NCBI RefSeq assembly: GCF_900107105.1
Contig: NZ_FNOT01000019.1
Location: forward strand, 1 to 64,000
DNA from: Geodermatophilus africanus
GTDB lineage: Bacteria; Actinomycetota; Actinomycetes; Mycobacteriales; Geodermatophilaceae
DNA length: 64,000 bases
Direction of reading: 5' to 3'
Shown in pieces: positions 54,519-63,251 of this stretch. Under the pieces are notes generated by a model, which had not been told where the DNA came from, searched no databases, and saw only the letters and a list, made by a program, of their open reading frames with translations. Every line of letters begins with the position of its first letter. The stretch's first letter is position 1. The position numbers were made by a program, and so were the translations under genes.

Positions 54519-54907
54519 GGCCTGTCCCCGTCGGCGAGTCGGCCGTCCTCGATGTGGTGGTGACGCCGGAGATGACCGTCTGCTTCGACGAGCTCGGGCC
54601 CGTCCACCCGGTGTACGCGACCTACTCGATGGCCAAGCACTTCGAGGAGGCCGGCCGGAAGCTGCTGCTCCGCCACCTCGAGCCCGGCGAGGCCGGGATC
54701 GGCAGCTCGCTGTCGGTCGAGCACCTGGCCCCCGCCTGGGTCGGCGATCCCGTCCGGGTGACGGCCCGGTGCGTGGAGCTGCGCGGCAACCGGCTGACCT
54801 GCGAGTGCACCGCCGTCGACGCCGAGGGCCGCCTGCTCGGCCGGGGCACGACCGGCCAGGTGGTCATGAGCGAGGAGGCCGTCCAGACCCGCATCGGCGG
54901 GCGATAG
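54515..54907 (+). CDS. Hotdog-fold thioesterase, FlK-like
   Basis: A 130-residue single hotdog protein with the segments VCFDELGPVHPVYATYSMAK and LEPGEAGIGSSLSVEHLAPA, which match the fluoroacetyl-CoA thioesterase (FlK) group rather than classical PaaI. It overlaps the crotonase gene by four bases. I infer that it hydrolyses dead-end CoA esters of the phenylacetate pathway, the job PaaI does elsewhere. It ends the paaABCDE transcript. Confidence 0.82.
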   Translation: MRPVPVGESAVLDVVVTPEMTVCFDELGPVHPVYATYSMAKHFEEAGRKLLLRHLEPGEAGIGSSLSVEHLAPAWVGDPVRVTARCVELRGNRLTCECTAVDAEGRLLGRGTTGQVVMSEEAVQTRIGGR

Positions 54908-54914
54908 GGGCGAC

Positions 54915-54930
54915 CTCCCGGCCGCGGGAG
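54915..54930 (+). terminator. Small hairpin after the paa operon
   Basis: CTCCCG (54915-54920) and CGGGAG (54925-54930) pair around GCCG, directly after the thioesterase stop. Weak by itself; further GC-rich inverted segments follow. Confidence 0.4.
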
Positions 54931-55220
54931 CCCGGGCGTGCCGCGCCCGTCTCTGCCGGGGTGCCCGGTGTCAGCAGGACCGCCTGCCACGACCGGCCGG
55001 CCCTCCGCGGCGGGCACGCACTCGGGGGGCGGGGTGTGTGGCCGGTCTCGTCGGCGAGGCTCCTCGGACGGTGTCGGTCACGCCGCGGCAGGGAGCGGTG
55101 GTCCGAGCTGCTGAGCCGCGACGATCGCCTCCGGCTGCGAGCGGGTGACGGTCCCGAGGGCCGTCGCGCACCGAGAGGCCATTGTGCCGTCGGGCACATC
55201 CGGGTACCGTCGCCCCATGA
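54931..55220. other. Intergenic stretch without a recognisable gene
   Basis: No supported gene is seen in this region between the thioesterase and the permease. Its right end is the promoter region of the permease, with the PaaR-type site at 55221. Confidence 0.5.
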
Positions 55221-55238
55221 ACTGACCGATCGGTCAGT
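55221..55238. promoter_or_regulatory. PaaR-type operator upstream of the MHS permease
   Basis: ACTGACCGATCGGTCAGT is a perfect 18-bp palindrome, the best of the four sites, 34 bases before the permease start codon. Confidence 0.8.
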
Positions 55239-55272
55239 AAACGAACCCCCACCGATCGACGGCGGAGTTCTC

Positions 55273-56661
55273 ATGTCTCTCCTCAGCCATGCTCCCTCCC
55301 GCTCGCGCCAGCGGAAGACCGCCGAGGAACGCAAGGTCCTCGCGGGCACCCTCGCCGGCACCACCATCGAGTGGTACGACTTCTTCATCTACGCCCAGGC
55401 CGCGAGCCTGGTGCTCGCACCGCTCTTCCTGTCCCCGCTGAGCGAGGACTCCCCCGGGCTGGCCACCGTGCTCTCGCTGGCCACCATCGGCATCAGCTTC
55501 CTGTTCCGCCCACTGGGGGCCATCGTGGCCGGGCGCTTCGGCGACCGGCTGGGCCGCAAGCGGATGCTGGTCTTCACCCTGCTGCTGATGGGCACGGCCA
55601 CCGCACTCATCGGACTGCTGCCGACGTACGAGCAGATCGGCCTGGCCGCACCGGCCATCCTGATCCTGCTGCGGGTCCTGCAGGGCTTCTCCGCAGGCGG
55701 CGAGTGGGGCGGCGCGGCGCTGATGTCGGTGGAGCACGCCCCGGTGGAGCGGCGTGGTCTGTTCGGCGCCTATCCGCAGATCGGTGTGCCGATCGGCATG
55801 ATCCTCGCGACGGGCGTGCTGTGGCTGCTGTCCACGGCGATGACTCCCGAGCAGTTCCAGTCCTGGGGCTGGCGCATCCCCTTCCTGCTCTCGGTGGTCC
55901 TGATCCTCATCGGCTACCTGATCCGCCGCGCCGTGGAGGAGAGCCCGGTCTTCAAGGAGATGCGGCTGCGGAAGAAGGAGTCCTCCGCACCGCTGCGCGA
56001 CCTCTTCCGGCGCAACACCAAGCAGGTCGTGCTCAGCGCACTGATCTTCATCGCCAACAACGCCGCCGGGTACCTGCTCATCGCCTTCTTCATCGCCTAC
56101 GCCAGCACCACCCTGGGCCTGCCGCGCCCGTCGGTCCTGCTCGCCACCACCCTGGCGTCCTTCGGCTGGCTCGTCTTCACGCTGTACGGCGGCGCCCTGT
56201 CCGACCGCATCGGCCGGGTGCGGACGTTCCAGATCGGCTACGCCCTGGTCTTCGTCTGGATGATCCCGATGTTCCTGCTCATCGACACCCGGAACATCTG
56301 GCTCTACGGCGTCGCACTGTTCCTGCTGACCGTCGGACTGGGGCTCTCGTACGGCCCGATGTCGGCGATGTACGCGGAGATGTTCCCCGTCGAGGTCCGC
56401 TATTCCGGCGTCTCGATCGGCTACGCCCTGGGGGCGATCCTCGGTGGCGCCTTCGCGCCGATGATCGCCGAACTGCTCCTGCAGTCAACGGGGTGGTCGG
56501 GCTCGGTCGGCGTCTACATCATGGTGCTCTGCGTCATCTCCCTCGCCGCGGTGACCGCCGCCGGGGAGACCCGCGGGAGGAACCTCCGGGTGGCCGAGGC
56601 CCATGAGGAGTACCTGCGCGCGCACCCGGACGAGGCCGGAACGCTCGACGTCCGACCCTGA
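55273..56661 (+). CDS. MHS-family MFS transporter, probable phenylacetate uptake
   Basis: A 462-residue 12-helix transporter of the metabolite:H+ symporter type. GTTIEWYDFFIYAQAASLVL in TM1 and GRFGDRLGRKRMLV in the first loop are family marks, as is RVLQGFSAGGEWGGAALMS in TM5. Its promoter has the perfect PaaR-type palindrome, so it is very probably induced with phenylacetate catabolism. The ATG at 55273 has GGAG upstream. A hairpin terminator follows at 56706. Confidence 0.88.
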   Translation: MSLLSHAPSRSRQRKTAEERKVLAGTLAGTTIEWYDFFIYAQAASLVLAPLFLSPLSEDSPGLATVLSLATIGISFLFRPLGAIVAGRFGDRLGRKRMLVFTLLLMGTATALIGLLPTYEQIGLAAPAILILLRVLQGFSAGGEWGGAALMSVEHAPVERRGLFGAYPQIGVPIGMILATGVLWLLSTAMTPEQFQSWGWRIPFLLSVVLILIGYLIRRAVEESPVFKEMRLRKKESSAPLRDLFRRNTKQVVLSALIFIANNAAGYLLIAFFIAYASTTLGLPRPSVLLATTLASFGWLVFTLYGGALSDRIGRVRTFQIGYALVFVWMIPMFLLIDTRNIWLYGVALFLLTVGLGLSYGPMSAMYAEMFPVEVRYSGVSIGYALGAILGGAFAPMIAELLLQSTGWSGSVGVYIMVLCVISLAAVTAAGETRGRNLRVAEAHEEYLRAHPDEAGTLDVRP

Positions 56662-56705
56662 CGGGCGGCCGCCACACGTCCGGCGACACGAACGGACCCC
56701 GGGGC

Positions 56706-56735
56706 GCTGGGCGGCGGCCGCCCCCGCCGCCCAGC
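56706..56735 (+). terminator. Terminator hairpin after the MHS permease
   Basis: GCTGGGCGGCGG (56706-56717) and CCGCCGCCCAGC (56724-56735) form a perfect 12-bp stem with a six-base loop. Outer CCCCGGGG/CCCCGGG sequence can extend it. Confidence 0.7.
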
Positions 56736-56893
56736 CCCCGGGTCACCGCACGCCACACACCGGGCGGGCGACACGGCGACGCGGCCTCCCGACGCTGGTG
56801 AGTCCCGCATCCGCCTCGGGCGCCGGCGACTGTGCCGAGGGCTCCTGGGGGTTGCTTCCCCGGAGGGCACCCGCCAAGCTGGGCGCACCTACT

Positions 56894-56911
56894 ACTGACC
56901 AAGCGGTCGGT
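56894..56911. promoter_or_regulatory. PaaR-type operator upstream of the thiolase gene
   Basis: ACTGACCAAGCGGTCGGT is a palindrome with one mismatched pair and two central bases of difference, 48 bases before the thiolase start. Confidence 0.75.
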
Positions 56912-56959
56912 TAATCCGTTCCCACCACACGGCCGGATCCGGCGAGCCGAGGAGCGACG

Positions 56960-58201
56960 ATGTCCCACGAGAACACCGAGGTCTACCTCGTCGACGGGGT
57001 GCGTACCCCGCAGGGGAAGTACGGCGGCGCCCTGGCGTCCGTCCGCCCCGACGACCTCGCCGCCCTGGTGGTGGGCGAGGCGCTGCGCCGGTCCGGCGCT
57101 CCCGCGGAGGCGGTCGAGGAGGTCGTCCTCGGTGCGGCGAACCAGGCGGGCGAGGACAACCGCGACGTCGCCCGCATGGCCGTGTTGCTCGCCGGCCTGC
57201 CGGACACGGTGCCCGGCTACACCACCAACCGGCTCTGCGCGTCGGGGCTGACCGCGACGGCGTCGGCGGCAGCCTCCATCCGGGCCGGGGAACTGGACCT
57301 GGCCATCGCAGGTGGCGTGGAGTCGATGACCCGCGCCCCGTGGGTCATGGCCAAGCCCGGCACGCCGTGGGCCAAGCCGGGCGAGGTCGCGGACACCGCC
57401 CTCGGCTGGCGGTTCACCAACCCCCGGTTCACCGCCCACGACGAGTCGGCCGAGCACCCCGAGGACCCGCGCACCCGCAAGGTCACGCTGTCGATGGGCG
57501 AGACGGCCGAGGAGATCGCCGCCCTCGACTGCCTCACCCGCGAGGAGTGCGACGCCTTCTCGGTCCGCAGCCACGAGCGGGCGGTCGCCGCCCAGGACGC
57601 CGGCCGGTTCCACCGGGAGATCGTCCCGGTCACTGTGCGCGTGAAGGACACCGTCGAGGTGACCGCGGACGAGGGTCCCCGTCGCGGCTCGACGCCGGAG
57701 ACCCTCGGCAGGCTCGAGCCGGTGTTCCGGGCCGGCGGGATCGTCACCGCCGGGAACAGCTCACAGCTGTCGGACGGCGCCGCTGCCCTCGTGCTCGCCA
57801 GCAGCGCGGCGGTCGAGCGGCACGGGCTCACCCCGCGGGCACGGATCGTGGTCAGCGCGAGCGCCGGTGTCGCCCCCAACGTCATGGGGCTGGGGCCGGT
57901 CCCGGCGACGGAGAAGGCACTGGCCAAGGCCGGCTGGACCGTCGACGACCTGGACGCCGTCGAGCTCAACGAGGCCTTCGCCACCCAGTCGCTCGGGGTG
58001 CTGCGCCGGCTGAAGATCGACGAGCAGATCACCAACGCCGACGGCGGCGCGATCGCCCTCGGCCACCCACTCGGGTGCTCGGGGGCCCGCCTCCTGGTGA
58101 CCCTGCTCGGCCGGCTCGAGCGCGAGGGCGGCCGCCGCGGCCTCGCCACCCTGTGCGTCGGCGTCGGTCAGGGTGTCGCGATGCTCGTGGAGACGGTGTG
58201 A
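56960..58201 (+). CDS. paaJ: Thiolase (acetyl-CoA C-acyltransferase), probable 3-oxoadipyl-CoA/3-oxo-5,6-didehydrosuberyl-CoA thiolase
   Basis: A 413-residue thiolase. The acyl-accepting cysteine is in TNRLCASGLTATASAA. The catalytic His is in IALGHPLGCSGARL and the second Cys in LATLCVGVGQGVAMLVE, where the usual CxG signature reads CVG. The ATG at 56960 follows GAGGAGCGACG. Its PaaR-type operator and its coupling to a 3-hydroxyacyl-CoA dehydrogenase place it in the lower phenylacetate pathway; the symbol is given on that basis. Confidence 0.88.
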   Translation: MSHENTEVYLVDGVRTPQGKYGGALASVRPDDLAALVVGEALRRSGAPAEAVEEVVLGAANQAGEDNRDVARMAVLLAGLPDTVPGYTTNRLCASGLTATASAAASIRAGELDLAIAGGVESMTRAPWVMAKPGTPWAKPGEVADTALGWRFTNPRFTAHDESAEHPEDPRTRKVTLSMGETAEEIAALDCLTREECDAFSVRSHERAVAAQDAGRFHREIVPVTVRVKDTVEVTADEGPRRGSTPETLGRLEPVFRAGGIVTAGNSSQLSDGAAALVLASSAAVERHGLTPRARIVVSASAGVAPNVMGLGPVPATEKALAKAGWTVDDLDAVELNEAFATQSLGVLRRLKIDEQITNADGGAIALGHPLGCSGARLLVTLLGRLEREGGRRGLATLCVGVGQGVAMLVETV

Positions 58202-59052
58202 CCGCCGTCCCGGCCCGAGTCGGCGTCATCGGCGGCGGCCGCATGGGCGCCGGCATCGCCCAGGCCTTCCTGGCGGCCGGCGCCCGGGTCGCGGTCGTCG
58301 AGGCCGGCGACGAGGCCGCCGCGGCCGCCCGCGGACGCGTCGCCGACGGCCTGCAGGAGGCCGCCCGGCGAGGCAAGCTCGACGGCGACGTCACCACGGT
58401 CCTGGACCGGCTCACCGTGGTCGACTCCCCCACCGCGCTGGACATCGGGACCGGCCTGGTCGTCGAGGCCGTCCCCGAGCAGGCCGACCTCAAGGCCCGG
58501 GTGCTGCGGGCCGCGGAGGCAGCCGTCGCCCCTGACGCCGTGCTGGCCACCAACACCAGCTCCCTGTCCGTCACCGAGCTCGCCTCGGCGCTGGAGCGCC
58601 CGGCCAGGTTCCTCGGCCTGCACTTCTTCAACCCGGTGCCGGCGTCCAAGCTGGTCGAGGTCGTGGTCGCCCGCGAGACCGACCCGGAGCTGGTCGCGAC
58701 GGCGAGCGGCTGGGTGCGCGCCCTGGGCAAGACCGACGTCGTGGTGCAGGACTCCCCCGGCTTCGCCTCGTCCCGACTCGGCGTGCTGCTGGGGCTGGAG
58801 GCCATCCGCATGCTCGAGGAGGGGGTCGCGGACGCCGAGGCGATCGACACCGCCATGGAGCTCGGTTACCGCCACCCGATGGGCCCGCTGCGCTCCACCG
58901 ACCTCGTCGGCCTCGATGTGCGGCTGGCGATCGCCGAGTACCTGCACCGGACCCTCGGCGAGCGGTTCGCCCCGCCGCAGCTGCTCCGCGACAAGGTCGC
59001 CGCCGGCGAGCTCGGCCGGAAGACCGGGCGCGGGTTCCACACCTACACCTGA
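58198..59052 (+). CDS. paaH: 3-Hydroxyacyl-CoA dehydrogenase, probable phenylacetate pathway PaaH
   Basis: A 284-residue NAD-dependent dehydrogenase. The Rossmann motif is VGVIGGGRMGAGIAQAFLAA. The catalytic His and Asn region is FLGLHFFNPVPASKLVEVV with NTSSLSVTELA before it, and the C-terminal dimerisation half contains MELGYRHPMGPLRSTDLVGL. It starts with GTG at 58198, overlapping the thiolase stop by four bases, so the two form one transcript controlled by the palindrome at 56894. Confidence 0.9.
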   Translation: MTAVPARVGVIGGGRMGAGIAQAFLAAGARVAVVEAGDEAAAAARGRVADGLQEAARRGKLDGDVTTVLDRLTVVDSPTALDIGTGLVVEAVPEQADLKARVLRAAEAAVAPDAVLATNTSSLSVTELASALERPARFLGLHFFNPVPASKLVEVVVARETDPELVATASGWVRALGKTDVVVQDSPGFASSRLGVLLGLEAIRMLEEGVADAEAIDTAMELGYRHPMGPLRSTDLVGLDVRLAIAEYLHRTLGERFAPPQLLRDKVAAGELGRKTGRGFHTYT

Positions 59053-59270
59053 TCCCCTCGCCCCGAGGGGCGACCATGACGTCTCGCACCGCTCCCGCGC
59101 CGAGCTCACCGACGTCCTGCGGGCGGTCGCGGCGGACGGGTCCGGGCTCGCATCGGGGCCCTGGTCCTGTCGTACCCCCGGGTCATGCTGAGGCCGTCCG
59201 GATCGCACCGCCGGCGTCGCCGTCGCAGTTCGCGGCCGTCGCACCGGCGGGTCCGGGAGGAGGCGACGAG

Positions 59271-59513
59271 ATGAGGACGTACGACCCCGCGGACAGCATC
59301 GTCTACGTCCACCTGGCGCAGCACCCTGCTACGCCGCGGCCCGCCCGCGAGGATTGTCACCCGCTGCCCGCCGGCTACGCGAACGTGTCCCTCCGGGCTC
59401 GGCTCGGTGGCCCGCGCGCGGTCGGTGCCCGCCCGGTGCTCGCTCTCCTCCCCGGCGGGTCGGCGGCGGCCGGCCCCGCCGCCTCGGTGCCGGCGCTGCG
59501 CCTGGTCCGGTAG
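59271..59513 (+). CDS. Small hypothetical protein
   Basis: An 80-residue frame starting MRTYDPADSIVYVHLAQHPA with an excellent ribosome site (GGAGGAGG about eight bases upstream). The second half is Ala/Gly/Pro-rich. I do not recognise a family; the strong ribosome site is the main support. It is isolated between paaH and the methyltransferase gene. Confidence 0.35.
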   Translation: MRTYDPADSIVYVHLAQHPATPRPAREDCHPLPAGYANVSLRARLGGPRAVGARPVLALLPGGSAAAGPAASVPALRLVR

Positions 59514-59629
59514 CCGTCCTGCACTGCGGCCCGTTCCGCTCCGCGTCGGTATCGGGCGCCGACGTGCCCTACGACCCTGGGACCGGTCCCGGCCGGGGGC
59601 TTGGCTACCGGTGGAGGGGAGGACCCACC

Positions 59630-60451
59630 ATGGCGGCTACCCTGCCGGCCTTCACGCCGGTCGAAGACAGCCTGTTCCTGACGCTCTGCTGCCGGGCGCT
59701 CGACTACCGCTCGCCGCGTCCCGTCCTCGGTGACGCGATGGCCGACGAGATCGTGCGCACACTCGACTACGACCACGCGTCACTGCACATCGACACCAAC
59801 CTGCGGCTCAACGCCGCGCTGCGGGCCAAGAAGCTCGATGAGGTCGCGTCCCGGTTCCTGGCGCGTCACCCGGACGGCGTCGGGGTGGACCTAGGCGCGG
59901 GGCTGGACACCCGGGTGCTCCGCATCGACCCGCCGTCCACCGTCGACTGGTACGACGTCGACCTCCCCGCGGTCGCCGAGGCCCGTGCGGGCCTGGTGCC
60001 GGAACCCGCCAACGCCCACGTCGTCGCGGCGGACGTGACGGACCCGGACTGGCTTTCCGCCGTCCCCGCCGACCGGCCGGCCGTGATCGTCGCCGACGGC
60101 CTGCTGGGCTTCCTCGCCCTCGACCAGGTCGGAACCCTGCTGAACCGGCTGACGAGCCACTTCCCGAGCGGGGAGATCGCCTTCAACAGCTACCCCAAGT
60201 TCGCGATCTGGGCGATCCAGCACACCCCGGGTACCCGTTCCGTCGCCGACCTGATCAAGTTCCCCGGCTCCGACGACCCGCACGACCCGGAACGCTGGGA
60301 CCCCGCACTGACCCTGGTCCGGGAGATCCTGATCCCCCGGGAGCCCGAGGTCGCCCTGTTCCCCCCGCTCCTGCGCGCGTACTACCGGCTGTCGGCGCGC
60401 AGCACGGCCTGGGCCCGGAAGGGCACGGTCGTGCTGCACTACCGCTTCTGA
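59630..60451 (+). CDS. Class I SAM-dependent methyltransferase (leucine carboxyl methyltransferase-like)
   Basis: A 273-residue methyltransferase of the LCM/PPM1-like group. The SAM-binding motif is GVGVDLGAGLDTRVLRID, followed by WYDVDLPAVAEARAGLVPE and the acidic VIVADGLLGFL. The N-terminal EDSLFLTLCCRALDYRSPRP is typical of these proteins, which methylate small O-acceptors or polyketides. Substrate unknown. The ATG at 59630 has GGAGGGGAGG upstream. Its 3' end overlaps the MEMO gene on the other strand by 13 bases. Confidence 0.85.
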   Translation: MAATLPAFTPVEDSLFLTLCCRALDYRSPRPVLGDAMADEIVRTLDYDHASLHIDTNLRLNAALRAKKLDEVASRFLARHPDGVGVDLGAGLDTRVLRIDPPSTVDWYDVDLPAVAEARAGLVPEPANAHVVAADVTDPDWLSAVPADRPAVIVADGLLGFLALDQVGTLLNRLTSHFPSGEIAFNSYPKFAIWAIQHTPGTRSVADLIKFPGSDDPHDPERWDPALTLVREILIPREPEVALFPPLLRAYYRLSARSTAWARKGTVVLHYRF

Positions 60452-61257
60452 GCGGCCGACGGCGCCGGACCCGTCCCCGCGGCGTCGTGCAGGAGGAACG
60501 CGCCGTAGCCGACGACCCGGTCGCGCCCCGCCCCGGTGTCGGCCGAGGTCGCCAGCGCGAGCAGCTCCACCGCCAGGGAGCGCTCGGCGGCGTGGGACAG
60601 CAGCCCGCGCAGCGGGGCGGCGCCGCAGGCGTCCTCCGGTCCCACGGCGCCGGCGTCGCGGGCCAGGACCGCGTCGGCGGTGCGTCGGTCCCGCTCCCGG
60701 GCGGAGCGCTCGTCGAGGTGGTGGCTGAGGTCGGTGGAGACGACGGCGAGCGCGCCGTCGAGGGCGGTCAGGACGGCCGCCACGGACGCCGGCTGCGCGC
60801 GGCCGACCAGCACCGGCAGCACCGTCAGGTCGGGGCCGAGGACCCGCTGCAGGAACGGCAGCTGCGTCTCGAGGGAGTGCTCGCCGTCGTGCGGCCGGTC
60901 GTCCACCGCCACGCCGGGCAGCGCGGCGGCCGCCGTCCGGGCGTCGTCGTCGACCGCCACGGCGCCCAGCGGCGTGGCGAGGGCGTCCACGGCCGGCACC
61001 GCCATGCCGTCGAGCGGCCAGCGGTGCGCCGGCCCGAGCAGCACCACCCGGGGGACGGCGTCCCGCAGCTGCGCGTACGCGGTCGCGGCCACCGCGCCCG
61101 AGTAGCGGTAGCCGGCGTGCGGCGCGACCAGGGCAGCGGGCCGGACCGGCGGGAGCGGGCGCCGGACCCCGCCGAGCAGCCGGTCCACCAGCTCCCGCAG
61201 CTCCTCCCGGTCGCCGGGGTAGAACCGGCCGGCGACCGCGGGCGGACGCACCCGCAC
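60439..61257 (-). CDS. amrB: AmmeMemoRadiSam system protein B (MEMO1 family)
   Basis: A 272-residue MEMO-like protein of the dioxygenase LigB fold. Conserved pieces are PPAVAGRFYPGDREELRELV, LVAPHAGYRYSGAVAATAYA (metal His), EHSLETQLPFLQ and STDLSHHLDE. It is a partner of the radical SAM enzyme encoded just upstream, separated by only two bases (the GTG at 61257 follows the TGA at 61260-61262). The system's biochemical function in bacteria is not established. The third component, an AMMECR1-domain protein, is not in this window. Confidence 0.9.
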   Translation of the reverse strand: MRVRPPAVAGRFYPGDREELRELVDRLLGGVRRPLPPVRPAALVAPHAGYRYSGAVAATAYAQLRDAVPRVVLLGPAHRWPLDGMAVPAVDALATPLGAVAVDDDARTAAAALPGVAVDDRPHDGEHSLETQLPFLQRVLGPDLTVLPVLVGRAQPASVAAVLTALDGALAVVSTDLSHHLDERSARERDRRTADAVLARDAGAVGPEDACGAAPLRGLLSHAAERSLAVELLALATSADTGAGRDRVVGYGAFLLHDAAGTGPAPSAAQKR

Positions 61258-61259
61258 GC

Positions 61260-62360
61260 TCAGCCCCCTGCGAGGGACACCGGCAGCCGCCGCGCCCCCC
61301 ACCGGCCGACCGGCCCGTCGTAGCGGCCCGGGACAGCCGTGCCGCAGGAGGCGCAGCGCCCGTCGTCGGTGAGCCGGTAGCGCCCGATGACGTACCAGTC
61401 CCGCTCCACGACGGTCTCGCGGCAGGCCGGGCAGGTGGTGCGGCCGCCCTCGGCGTCGTGCACGTTGCCCGTGTAGACGAAGCGCAGCCCGGAGTCCCGG
61501 GCGATCCGCCGCGCGCGGGTCAGCGTCGCCGGCGGCGTGGGCGGCACGTCGCGCATCTTGAAGTCCGGGTGGAAGGCGGTGAAGTGCAGCGGGACGTCGG
61601 GCCCCAGGTGCTCGGCGAGCCATGCGCACTCGGCGCCGATCTCCTGGTCGGAGTCGTTGTGCCCGGGGATGAGCAGCGTGGTGACCTCGAACCACACGTC
61701 GGTCTCGTGCCGCAGGTACACGAGGGTGTCGAGCACCGGCTGCAGGCGGGCGGCCGCCACCCGCCGGTAGAAGTCGTCGGTGAAGGCCTTGAGGTCGACG
61801 TTCGCGGCGTCGACGTGCGCGTACAGCTCCCGCCGCGCCTCCTCGCCCACGTAGCCGGCGGTGACCAGGACGGCCTTGATGCCCCGCGCCCGGCACGCGT
61901 CGGCGACGTCCACCGCGTACTCGAGGAAGATCGTCGGGTCGTTGTACGTCATGGCGACGCTGCGGCAGCCCAGCCGCTCGGCGGCCGCGGCGACGCCGTC
62001 GGGGCCGGCGGTGTCGGAGAGCCGGTCGATCTCCCGCGACTTGGAGATGTCCCAGTTCTGGCAGAACCGGCAGGACAGGTTGCAGCCGGCGGTGCCGAAC
62101 GACAGCACCGCGCTGCCCGGCAGGAAGTGGTTGAGCGGCTTCTTCTCGATGGGGTCCACGCAGAACCCGCTCGACCGCCCGTAGGAGGTCAGCACGACCT
62201 GGTCGTCGACGCGGCCGCGCACGAAGCACAGGCCCCGCTGGCCCTCGTGCAGCCGGCACTCCCGCGGGCAGACGTCGCACTGCACCCGACCGTCGTCGAG
62301 CCGGTGCCAGTACCGGCCCGGCACCGTGAAGCGGTCCTGGAGATTGATGTCGGCGGTCAT
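61260..62360 (-). CDS. amrS: AmmeMemoRadiSam system radical SAM enzyme
   Basis: A 366-residue radical SAM protein. An N-terminal CDVCPRECRLHEGQRGLCFV precedes the [4Fe-4S]-SAM motif TAGCNLSCRFCQNWDISK (CxxxCxxC). The C-terminal part has two zinc-ribbon pairs, TTCPACRETVV and GRCASCGTAVPG, which are an extension beyond the core family. The ATG at 62360 is followed by the normal start. It is the first gene of the pair with amrB; the family name is recognised from annotation practice. Confidence 0.9.
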   Translation of the reverse strand: MTADINLQDRFTVPGRYWHRLDDGRVQCDVCPRECRLHEGQRGLCFVRGRVDDQVVLTSYGRSSGFCVDPIEKKPLNHFLPGSAVLSFGTAGCNLSCRFCQNWDISKSREIDRLSDTAGPDGVAAAAERLGCRSVAMTYNDPTIFLEYAVDVADACRARGIKAVLVTAGYVGEEARRELYAHVDAANVDLKAFTDDFYRRVAAARLQPVLDTLVYLRHETDVWFEVTTLLIPGHNDSDQEIGAECAWLAEHLGPDVPLHFTAFHPDFKMRDVPPTPPATLTRARRIARDSGLRFVYTGNVHDAEGGRTTCPACRETVVERDWYVIGRYRLTDDGRCASCGTAVPGRYDGPVGRWGARRLPVSLAGG

Positions 62361-62572
62361 GACGCCTCCCGCGGCCACGATAGGCCCGCCGGACCCCGTC
62401 GCCCCGGGCGTCGGACGCGGGCCGCCCGGACCCGCTACCCGGCGGTGACGAACGGGTGACGCCCCCGCACCACGCTGGACCCACGATCGCCGGATCGACC
62501 GGGCGAGCCGCGCCGACGCGACCACGCCCGGGCGCGGGACCGGGCCGGGGTCGGGACGGGAGCCTGGGAGCG

Positions 62573-62950
62573 ATGAGGACTGTTCGACCTGTGGCGCCAT
62601 CGACCCCGGGTGGTCGCCTCGTCGGCGACGACCTGAGGATCCCCGTCGCGGGCGCCCTCCGCCGCTACGTGGACCTCGACACCGCGGCCACCACGGCGGC
62701 GTCGGACGCCGTCCTGCGTGCCGTGGAGGACTTCCTGCCGTGGTACTCGAGCGTGCACCGGGGCGCCGGGGCGAAGTCGCAGTACTCGACCGCCCGGTAC
62801 GAGCAGGCGCAGGAGACCACCACCCGGTTCGTGGGCGCCGACCCGGCGACGCACGTGGCCCTGTTCCCCCGGAACACCACCGAGGCGCTCAACCTGCTCG
62901 CCTTCCGGCTCGGCCTCAGCCGGGACGACGTCGTCGTGACCACCGCGGTC
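62573..62950 (+). pseudogene. Truncated class V aminotransferase / cysteine desulfurase-like N-terminus
   Basis: From the ATG at 62573 the product carries the segment YVDLDTAATTAASDAVLRAV, then FLPWYSSVHRGAGAKSQYST and ATHVALFPRNTTEALNLLAF. This is the start of class V aminotransferases. The match ends abruptly at RDDVVVTTAV (about 62950), before the PLP lysine domain, and the frame then runs into unrelated sequence. It is therefore a remnant of perhaps one third of a gene. Confidence 0.7.
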
Positions 62951-62978
62951 GCACCACCGACCTTCGAGGAGCCGCGCC

Positions 62979-63146
62979 ATGAGCCGCGAGCCGCAGGACC
63001 CCGACGCCTACACCGAGCCCCGGGCCGCGACGGAAGGGATGGCCGATCCGCTCACCGTGATCCGGGCGGAGGAGCGCGCCGACGCCGAGGAGGACGGGCG
63101 TCGGCAACGGGGACTTGACGACGGCGAGCTGGGCGGGGAGGCCTGA
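62979..63146 (+). CDS. Small acidic hypothetical protein (55 aa)
   Basis: A short gene with ATG at 62979, preceded by GAGGAG eight bases upstream, giving MSREPQDPDAYTEPRAATEG followed by a helical, Glu/Arg/Asp-rich stretch and the end GELGGEA. It lies just where the aminotransferase remnant stops matching, in another frame, so it either replaced that gene's end or was brought next to it by a deletion. No family is recognised. Confidence 0.5.
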   Translation: MSREPQDPDAYTEPRAATEGMADPLTVIRAEERADAEEDGRRQRGLDDGELGGEA

Positions 63147-63251
63147 CCGGCCGCGCCAGGAGCAGGCACCGGCGGAGCGCGACCGGAGCGATCCCCATCG
63201 CCTTCCCGGCGAGCACGAGCCCGGGGAGCACCGGGCGGCCCAGGAGGCGTC

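Noticed and set aside
60439-62484. A 681-residue fusion of MEMO and radical SAM proteins
   Set aside because: The two proteins lie in different frames; the long frame contains the MEMO protein only in its last part. They are two genes separated by two bases.
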